Positions 13,101 to 24,202 of a stretch of 64,000 nucleotides of DNA are shown piece by piece; the first letter of the stretch is position 1, and each line of letters starts with the position of its first letter. The notes under the pieces are model-generated. The model had not been told where the DNA came from. It was given only the letters and a program-made list of their open reading frames with translations, and did no database searches. The DNA comes from Leguminivora glycinivorella (Eukaryota > Arthropoda > Insecta > Lepidoptera > Tortricidae). A program made the position numbers and the translations under genes. The DNA lies in the NCBI RefSeq assembly GCF_023078275.1, contig NC_062982.1, positions 3,484,501 through 3,548,500 on the forward strand, read 5' to 3'.

Positions 13101-16100
13101 CAACAAACAGACACACACACTTTCCCATTTATAATATTAGTATGGATACGGATATACTATCCAATGGAATCAGGCTTTACATCGCGGTAATCCATGTTAA
13201 TCAAAATCTAGAACATTCAACATCTTAGGATTAGCAAAGGAATGTTCTAGATGTCTCGCACCAGCAGGGCTAGCACATGATTGCCGCGAGATAGATGACA
13301 CGTCTTCTTCTAATTGTATTAATGACATAAGGACGAGTAGTATCTCGCGGCGACAAAGTCTCGCGCCAATCAAGTGCTAATCCTGCAGAGGTCTCGCAGA
13401 GAGCTCTTTGGCAACCTTAGGCCCTCTTGCACCAACCACTTAACTCGTGGTTAGTGGGCTGTCATCTGTCAAATTCCATATAAAATGGTGGCTTAACCCT
13501 CTGCCTTCAATAGGTTGAAGATAAGAAGAAGCACTTCTCATTCACGGTGTTTTTGCGTGGATTGTGATAACTGATAAGTATATCAGAGCAATTTCCGGCA
13601 ACTTTGTACATAGCCACGTCAGCAAATATTAATTGATCCTATTTTGTTACCAACATTTAGTAATATAAGTCGACTTTCGTAAGATATATACGGGTTAATT
13701 GTTATAATTAAGAAAATATAGATACTAGAGAACCTTAATGACGAAATAAAACTTAATAAAATCTCAATTCATCAACAAAATATTGGTAACAAAATAGGAA
13801 TTAATAAAAACAAATTTAACTTTTTCCTTAATTTTTGTACAAACTTTTCGAGAACTGCTGATCATGGAAAACAATGTGGCGCCACAAACATTATATAATT
13901 ATAATCAAAAACCATACATTTAATTATAGACGTTTCTGATAAACAACGACTTTCTTATCAAATAACCTTTGTCAAACGACCTTAACATATAACTAGCTGA
14001 GTCTAATGTAGATTTTAATTTTAAACTTGAAACGTATCTAATCCTGTCTCGGTACGTTAACTAAATAACATTTTTAAGTACCGTGAACTTGCTAACAACG
14101 CCGCTATGTTAAACAATTATTTAAACTGTTTTTTTTATCAGGATTTGTATAATGTATCGGCAAGGACAAGCATAAATAGTATAGTTGGGCCATTTTTTCA
14201 AAGCTGTCCCCCCACTTTTTTTTGGATTTGGATTTTTTTATGTGGTTACCACTCAGAATCGCGAGCTCTTTCAATCCTAATACGAGAAAAAAAGTGTCCC
14301 AAGGTTTTTTCCCATTTCGTTACCATTTTTTCATACATTTTGTATGGCGGTAACGGAATGGAAGGTCTGAAAAATGTATGGAAATCTTGGGCCATTTTTT
14401 TTCTCCTATCAGGATCGAAAAACCTCGCGATTCTGAGTATGAATCGCGTAAAAAAATACCTATGTTACAAAAAAAGTGGGAAAAACTTTGAAAAAAATGG
14501 CCCAGTTATTAGGTATTAGATCGTAGGATTCTGGAGCTACAGTCGCCATTGAGAAAAATGGAATAGGGTGAAACGTCGGACTGGGTTTAGTGCCCAGGCC
14601 CAAGAAACCCCCTCTCGCCGGGAAAGGGGAAAGAAACGGCGAGTCCCACGCATCATGCGTAACTGCGTTCCCACTCCGTCACAAAACAGGGGGCACTAGC
14701 AGGTTAGGGGAACCTTCCTATCAAGAAGGGAATATACCAAATTAAAAAAAAACCGGCCAAGAGCGTGTCGGGCCACGCTCAGTGTAGGGTTCCGTAGTTT
14801 TCCGTATTTTTCTCAAAAACTACTGAACCTATCAAGTTCAAAACAATTTTCCTAGAAAGTTTTTATAAAGTTCTACTTTTGTGATTTTTTTCATATTTTT
14901 TAAACGTATGGTTCAAAAGTTAGAGGGGGGGGGACGCACTTTTTTTTCCTTTAGGAGCGATTATTTCCGAAAATATTAATATTATCATAAAACCATCTTA
15001 GTTAACCCTTATTCATTTTTAAATACCTATCCAACAATATATCACACGTTGGGGTTGGAATGAAAAAAATATCAGCCCCCACTTTACATGTAGGGGGGGT
15101 ACCCTAATAAAACATTTTTTTCTATTTTTTATTTTTGCACTTTGTTGGCGTGATTGATATACATATTGGTACCAAATTTCAGCTTTCTAGTGCTTACGGT
15201 TACTGAGATTATCCGCGGACGGGCGGACGGACGGACGGACGGACGGACGGACAGACAGACATGGCGAAACTATAAGGGTTCCTAGTTGACTACGGAACCC
15301 TAAAAACTAGATATCTTCGGTAACCAGATAAAGCTACGAATCGCGCCGATAAATCCAATAATCGCTGCTCAATCAATGCTTTAGCCCTCAAGTAGCGTAG
15401 CGTAGCCATTTTTCTAATAAATGTGACATAGTCATTGGCGTTTCGTTCAACACGGATTGTAAACTGACATGACTGCGGTCTAGGCGACCAGAGTACGTAG
15501 CCAAATGCACAAACGCTTGCGATAATATTGTTATCGCAGCTAGCTATCTCTATCGTTCTTCCGTATTGGTGCGACAGAGCCACACTGCGTTTCGATCGGC
15601 GTCTAGCGTCAACGATTGTCGCTTCGAAACGAGGCCGACAGCCATGTCAAAATATTTTAAGCTGACCTGTCTGATGAAGGTGATGGGCTTCTGTCCCATG
15701 GCGTGAGCATCTCCGATGTTGGCTTTGATCACCCTCTTGAACGGTTTCTGGGCGCCCTGGGAACAATGCAGTAAAAAGATAAGATTCAATGTTTTTGGTT
15801 ATAGGAGCTATTACCCCTCCAGTGTTACGGCTAACAGATAGCTGTAAATTCAATTCAGTAATGGATGATCACACTAGATATGTAATAGTGAAGTAAATGT
15901 CTCCGAACACATGTAATTGTCGACTGAGGCGAAGCTAAAGTCAGCAAACATGTGATCTGAGGCTTTCTTAGTTACTGGGCAAGGTGTGTGTGGTGTGTAT
16001 GTGTGTGTGTATACTATTTTTTGTTAAAACTCAGCCGGGAAGTGGTAACTTCGTTAGCGCAGCGGCCTGAAAATTGACGCGTTCCGGTCGGAGGATAGAA

Positions 16101-19100
16101 AAAGATCAACTCATCATAAATAAACAAAACAGTAAACTTTCCATTATACCTATCATCATATCACGCAGGTATGCAGAACAATTGGTATTCTCATAAGTCC
16201 GAACGACTAGTAAGATTTTGTCAATCGTATTGTTAATAATAGCGTGTGAAAGACAAAGATATTTCTAATTTAAAATTCAATTAGGTATTGTTTACTAATC
16301 ACTTATTGCTTCTTTGCCTTCGAATGTATAATTTGTCAAGCTTTAATGTGCATGTCAAGGTCAGTAATTACTTTCAAGTTCAATTTTATCAACTGTTTTG
16401 TACTAGCTGTTGATATAGCAGGAGATCAAAAAAAAAAGATTTATTACTTATTTTGATTAACTACAGTCGGCAAATTTTTGAGACTTTGCAAAGATTTTCG
16501 GAAAATTATAAATCTGCAGAATGATTGCTATCATGTTTCCAATGTCATCACTTATCTACGTGGATAAAGCATCCGTCACGTTCTGGCAAGTATGTCAGTG
16601 TGAGTGAGAGTGGCAGATGTCTTATCCACGTGGATAAGTGATAAAATTGGAAGCATAATACGCCGGCCGTTTCCACTTTGATATACATAACATAATGATT
16701 ACTAATTGGTTCCATAACTTGCAAAAATCTGGTTAGATTTCGAATTTGTGACATGTGGAAAAATCTAACAATTTTGAAACTTCCTATTACGACTCGACTT
16801 TGGGTTTGTTCCATTTTCCTATTCTTAAAAAAAATCCGTTTTAATAATGTTAACGTATTTGTATGCTAGGTATAACACGTATTAGTCATACAGTGTCAAT
16901 CTACAAACAATTTGTGCTAAAATCAGGTCAAAGTTATTCACTCTCTTTACCTTGAAAATGACATGCATTATGTACACACGGTGACATTTAAGTGATCGAT
17001 TAAAAACTTTATAACTATTACGTAAGGTCTAAGAACGGACACTGTTTTCGCCCCTTTCAAATCGAGACAACACCTGGCTTTTAATGAATAGGATATGCGA
17101 TATGTGATTTTATAGTTAGGAAGGTAGCTGGCAAAAGTAAGTACTTATACACAATCTGTCTGTGTACAATAAGTAAAAAAAAATCTGTCGGTGTACAATG
17201 ATTTCAGTTTGCGTATTTCCATACAAAATTTCATTTAAATTGATTTAGCCTTAATAGGGGCTGACAACACTCAATTGCGTAGAATTGATGTTACTTGCGC
17301 AGTTTTTTAAGACAAACTATTAGTCTTAGGCAAGTAAATTATATGTCATTATTCATTATATTTCAACGAACATAGCCGTACTCGTTACACGATTTAATGA
17401 AATCGGCTCGATAGAAAAAAATTGCAAAGATTGGTCTCGAGTTCGTCATTAAACTGTTCTGTGTCGTTCAATTATTCACTTAGTTGTCTTTAATTAATAT
17501 TACAATAACAAAAATATACATATCTAAAACATTAACGAAACATTTTACACAAATAATGCGTCTTTCTATTTTATTTTAATATTTTTCCGCACTTTTCGTA
17601 CCTAGCCACCCTCTCTTAGTGATGTCACTAGTAAGTGAGGGCGATGTCGCCCTCTCACTTACTACCATACGATTAGATAGTGTACGCTAGCGTCAAGGCC
17701 ATTGGGTGCTGTCAGCGTCTTAACGTGACGAGGTTTTAGTAAAGTTACCCCTCAGGTCTTAGACTTATTTTCATCATAATATTGTCTTCGGTTACCGCGA
17801 TAGTTACTCATGAAATAAAACTATGGAAACGGATTAAATCGCGTATAATGAATTTAAAATACATCCCGACGTTTCGAACTCTTTACAGCGTTCGTGGTCA
17901 ACGGGTGACATTTTCATCAGTTACGATATTACCTTATCCTCGTCATGTCATCATATTCCTTGTGTTATCCCGGCATTCGCTTAATATATCACGGCAATCG
18001 TCGCTCCGTTTTGCCATAAAGGACGGACAAACAAACAGACACACACACTTTCCCATTTATAATATTAGTATGGATTCAAATAGGCTTACAATAAGCATTT
18101 TTAAATGGTCAACAATGTACAATATTCATCTTATTCTAAATATTGAGGTTTTGGAAATATGTTAACCATTTAAGTGTTTATGTTTATCTACTATGATATC
18201 ATAAACATTACAGATGATAAGGCAGCGGAAAAAATATTTCCATCCCAGATGACGGATACGTAGCAAGTGGCAACTAGCAAACAATATTATGTCATAATCA
18301 TTGTCATGCATTCCTAAAACGTCAACATCCTCCTTGCGTAATCCCGGCATTTGCCACAGATCATGGGAGCCTGGGGTCCGCTTTGACAACTAATCCCAAG
18401 ATTTGGCGTAGGCACTAGTTTTTACGAAAGCGACTGTCATCTGACCTTCCACCCCGAAGGGTAAACTAGACCTTATTGGAATTAGTCCGATGTTTTCCTT
18501 TGCCGAAAAGCGACATGCATTCCTAAAACGTATCACCCGTGAAATATCAGATAACTTTAAACTTTCTAAACACGTTTAATATATATTATAATTTATAAAT
18601 GTTAAATATCTAATTTGAGTTTATCCTTGAGACGGTTAATTGCCATAATCACACAGTTAGTACAGTTACTATGCGAATTTATACTGTGATTTATGTAGGT
18701 TTTCTTGATTTAATTCAACACCCATTATTTTTTTATTTAATACAGAACACATACATCATATATATATCAGAGATATCATAATAACCATATATGTAACTTT
18801 AACATTTGTTGTATTTAATTATGTATATTATCGTCGCTTAGCACCCATGGTACAGGCTTTGCTTAGTTTGGGGCTGAGTAAATCTGTGTAAGGTGTCCCC
18901 AATATTTTTTTTTTAATTATTCAAAAGCTTTTCGAACTATATCTACAGCTTTAGGTACTAAGACTATCGGCACAGAATATATAATAGTAGATACAGTCGA
19001 CAACAAAGAGATATATCCACTTTTTCACCTTATTACAATGCAATAAGGTGAAAAAGTGGGTACATCTCTTTGTAGTCGACTGTACAAGTACAGAAGGCTC

Positions 19101-22100
19101 ACTCCTTTGATATTCACAAAATGCCGACATTTCCAAATTCTATTGCGCCGCGCGAAGGTCGTCACCACTGAATGGGCCGCGAACTCGCGGCATCCGGCAT
19201 GTCCATGTAGCGCAACAATAGATTCGCGGAGTGAGCCGCCCCTGCTAATCGGTCAGTAATCATTCCTATTTGTACCATAGTTCAATGAAGTGGTTATGCC
19301 ATATCGGGGCCAATTGCAACCACTTATCTCTCGTGATAACACGCAGATCTGATGTCTCAACATCAGAGAAACATAAGTACCAATGTTGTCATTCGAAATT
19401 AAATTTATTAGTACTGAAATAAGACACATTTTTTATAGGAAGGGGTGGACATATAACATTTTCAATTTATCTGATGATCATAGACTGTACGCGGATCTGT
19501 ACGCGATTCTAAAGCATAAAACGTTGTATGTGCAAAACTTGGTTTTTTTGAGTTTATACCTTATTTAATAAGAATAAATCTTTAATTCAATGGTAAAATA
19601 TATATCGCTTTGGTGATGCAATAATAGAAGAGTAGGTTATCACAAATATTACAATCCGCTTTCATTGTTTAATGGTAGAACAACTGACAGTTATAAATAT
19701 GTTTTTTATCATGCAGAAACGTCTGCGAGCGATATTACATATTTTTAAATTAAAGGAAAAATGGAAAAATTCACACCTCCGGCAGGACTCGAACCTGCGA
19801 CCTTTGGCCTTTATCCGCGAATTTATCCATGCCTTTCCTCAATTCTCAACCGCCTTAGGGTGGCATTATAGCAAACATCTACCCGTAAGAATAGATCTTA
19901 ACAGGCCCGGCCCCGGCAAGGCCAAAGGTCGCAGGTTCGAGTCCTGCCGGAGGTGTGAATTTTTCCATTTTTTCCTTTAATTTAAAAATATGTAACTAAC
20001 AGTTATGTAAGCTAAAATTAAATAATGTATGATAACTTGATAATAGTTATTTGTTATACAAGGGGGCAAAGTTGTATTTTAACGCCGAGTGTGGAATTGA
20101 AAAAAGAGCAAGTGAAAGGATTCTATAGTTGAACCAGGAGCGAAGCAAGTGGTTCGAGAATAGAATCCTGAACAAGCTTGCGAGTTTTTTAAAACACGAG
20201 AAGTAAAATACATTTGCACCCGTGTGTAACACAAAACTTTTCCCCTCACTAGCGAGGAAACTACAACGCAAAAATTGCGTTTATCACTGCTTCCAGTAGT
20301 TCCACAGGAAGAAAATCATCTTTATTACTAGATTTACCTGCTTTTATCAATTTTAAAGCAGTTAATTTGACTTTATTCAAGGTCAAATTACTTTACCCAC
20401 TAGTGGATAAAATGCGTTTTTACCCGCTGGTATTAAAGGACAAACACGTGTTTCCGAGCTAGTGAGGGGAAAACATGTTTATAAGTGATATAACAATTTA
20501 AACGACCTAGTAGACAGATTGGCAGATAAACAAGAGATATAGATGTACCTACTTACACGTCAATTTATGTTGATACTGTTACCAACCGCTGTCATCATAG
20601 TACAGTCAACAAATTGAACCCTAGGCCACTGTAGAACTATGTCATAGTAGTGACGTTATAAATCAGACTGTAAGAAATCTCTTACTGGTTCCAATTGGTA
20701 GACTGTACATTATATCAGAGGATCAAAGGCCGGGAAAATGAGGATTTCCGACCAAGTGGGTTATGGACAGGAATACGAGGCCGGGAATCCGTTTGCACGC
20801 AGAGGCATGTATAACGCTTGACTGAAAGCGTAGTACTTATACAAGATACGAGTACTTCGCGACTTCGTTTCAAAAGGTCAAACAGGTTATTTAAAAAAAG
20901 TCGTCAGGTCAGTTCTCTTGATATTCTTGATTGAAAAATATGACAAAATCGAGTCAAAACCATGACAGGTTAAGTCTGGCTAACTGCCAATGGCTAAACT
21001 AATAAAATCACCATAATTTTCATAGGCAGTCTGACCTTCGGTAAAATATTAAATCATACGTTCTCTGAAAATAGCACAGTTCAGTACAGTCACGCTTCAA
21101 AAGGGTTATAATGACTGCAAATACAGTAATTGGCCGTTTGGCTTATTAGGTGTAGCCTTGGGCCTATAGGACAATTTAGGAGTTTTGAGTGATTTGCGGT
21201 TATTTTCATTTGACTTATAGCCCTTATAGGCCTTATAGCAGCCACGCGAAGGAGGGCAGATCGCGCGCTAGACTACTTGTACTCATACTCATTTATTTGT
21301 AAAGCCATTTTACACGTCAAGATTACTATATATATTCTGTACTATTATATATTCTGTGGCTAGACACAACTTTGATTATCCATGCACCTTCTTCAGTTTT
21401 CTGCGATCATAACGAATACCATACAACTGCGTCGAAATATCAAATGGTTGGTAAAAATCAATAAGGTATATTATATATAGTATAGTATATTATAAAATTT
21501 ATAAGTCTAATAATAACCTAACCATAAAATTACAATTTTGAAAAAACCCCCGACCGCGACATAGTGGACCGATTAACTCAGCTTTCAATAAAAAAAAAAC
21601 TAAATCGAAATCGGTTCATCCGTTCGGGAGCTACGATGTCACAGAGAGACACACACACAGACAGACAGACAGACACGTCAAACTTATAACACCCCATCGT
21701 TTTTACGTCGGGGGTTTAAAAATCCTGCTGCTGACTGTACAACACATAGCAATAGATAAAATATCTAGATTATAAGCAATTACCGCTATCAGCCAAGTGT
21801 TGAGATAAGCATGATTAGATAATAGCAATTTGTGTAGGCAATGTACATAATAACTGCACATTGCAGGTAAATTGCACTTTTAATGTGCTACCTATGCATT
21901 TATACATGCTTTTGAACAATACTATCTTTGAACTTAATAACAAGGAAATAAAATATCATTAAATTTGAGACTAACAAGTGAAGACCAAACCTTTGCACGT
22001 GTTATTTCTGAGCAGCCTGTATAGCCTCTTATGAGGCTATAGTTATGGGCTCCGATTTCTGCACTGAGCAGAGATATATAGAGAGAGGCCATTGTGCGTT

Positions 22101-24165
22101 CCTATGAGGCTAAGGAGAATGCTTTTTAAATTTGGAATTTTATAAATGAGCTCAGCCAGTCAGCTATTGAATGGGAACTGAAGACATCTTCTGGGTGAGC
22201 TCACTCCATCGTCGGCCACGTCCTTTGGCTAGTCTGAGGCCAAGAGTAAACCCATTTCTAATAAAATTAAAATAAAAAACTGACATTGGCCAGCAGTTGT
22301 TGGCAAACAGTCGGCCATAAAAGTGAAAGAAAAAGAAAAAAATTGCAGATTTGTATGCAAGGTTTCCGAAGAACAGTACAGATAATTTTGCTGGCAACAG
22401 GTACTAAGCCATACCTTATAAGTAATGTGTGACACATAGTACACATATGCTAAACCGAGTGTTAATAAGACTGCATTTGCTAATAATGATGTCCCTTCCC
22501 GACAGCTGTATTAGAACAGTAAGGATTGTCTTATTTTTCCTTTAAAATAAAATGTGCCTTTGATTTAACAATTCAAAAGTTGCTAGGAAACGATAGCAGT
22601 ACCTGCTCCTGTTGAGGTCTGTTATGTAAAAACAGTCTACTGGTTTACAAAAAGTATTGGCATTTCTGTCTTAGCCGAGTTGAAAAGGTCAAACTAAGCA
22701 ACTTATTGTAATGAATGGTACGGGCACTACTTTTATCAAAGTATTGCTCACCTCATTTTTCAATCGGGGGTGGAAACTAATTATTAAATTAGTATAATTG
22801 CTTCTCTTCTTTTCCTTGTCCTTTTCCCATTATTTGGGGTCGGCTCTCCTAGTTATGTTTCGCCAGGCTTCGCGGTCCTGGGTCGTCTCAGGTGGGATCT
22901 GGTATTCTACCATATCCCTCTTCACCGTAGCCAGCCATGTCAGTCGGGGTCTTCCTCGTCGTGATGTTGTAGGGAACATATCCAGCACCTTGCGTGTCAT
23001 GTGCTCGGGTTCTCGGCGCATGACGTGCCCAAACCATCGTAGTCGGCTTTCGGTTATCTTTTCGGGCAACGGCCTTACTTTAAAACTACCACGTACGTAA
23101 GTGTTGCGGATGCGGTCTTGTAAAGTGACACCGCCGGCCCAGCGCAGCATTTTCATTATCAAATTAGTATAATTGCTACCCATTAAAAATTTTGTTCCTG
23201 TTTTGCTTTACTCCAAGTAATGAATAAGATGCATGTAGTTGAATCCATTTCATGTAACATTTACTTTGTGTAATATGAATGGTATGGAACTGTGCCAAAA
23301 CTTTTGTTCAATGCACATTGCTTCCTGATAAATACAGGACAATGCTCCAGAAACTTTGTTTCAAGTGTAATGTTTATTAAATGTCTTATAAAACTGAAAT
23401 AATCATGTTTTTCTTTTTATTCTCTTTACGCTTATAAAACTAAAAAATTACCTCTTTTTTTTCTTATATTGCTTAATAAATGAGATTGGAAAACTTATTG
23501 GAATAGGTTCAAGAGTTTATGAAGCACAGGTCTCAGGAAAAACTAAGCTATGCTTAAATTACTTTTTTTACAGGCACTGTATGAAAGTGTATGAATATGA
23601 CAGACTAGATAAAAAGAAAAAGTTACTTAAACATAAATCTAGTTTGAATAATTCTTCATTGACACATAAGAGTGGCGGGTGGGAAGTCAGTGTGACATGA
23701 ATTAATAGATTCACTATAGCCAAAAATGTATGCCAGTTGTCCAAAGAAGTGTGTCACTGTCAGTAGATGTACAGATAGTTGTTTGTGATGATATATGCAT
23801 GACTTCAATCTAAGGAATTAAGAATTTTTTTCATAGGAAGTCAAGAGGGCATTTGAAAATTCGACATGGTCTGCCTCTAGATCTAGATGATAGGGTGAAC
23901 AGGCATCTTCTGGGCGAGCTCACTCCATCGTAGGCCACTTTGCCTTTGGCTAGTCTGTGGCCAAGGCCCATTTATAATTTAAAAAAATTTTTTTTTGATA
24001 TCGCTATAATTATTTACAAGCTGTAAATTATAGAGTTAAAGGAAGGTTAATCCAGACTTAGTTTATAACATTAGTCTTTTCTTTTGTTTTCAGAGTAATA
24101 AAACCTGGCTTATCACAATATCATATCAAAACAATTGAATGGTGCCATATTGTAAAGTTTATAGA

Positions 24166-24202
<37 letters not shown>

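Noticed and set aside
12944..13145. Exon-like stretch around GCCCGCGGCTTCGCTCGCGT
   Set aside because: Matches the LINE 3' tail also seen at 3972 and 17990; not a host exon.
19900..19960. Possible tRNA (T-arm GGTCGCAGGTTCGAGTCCTG)
   Set aside because: No D-arm, anticodon arm or acceptor stem fits upstream.
19672..19980. 102-codon plus-strand frame
   Set aside because: It runs through the inverted repeat with tRNA-like arms; explained by that element.
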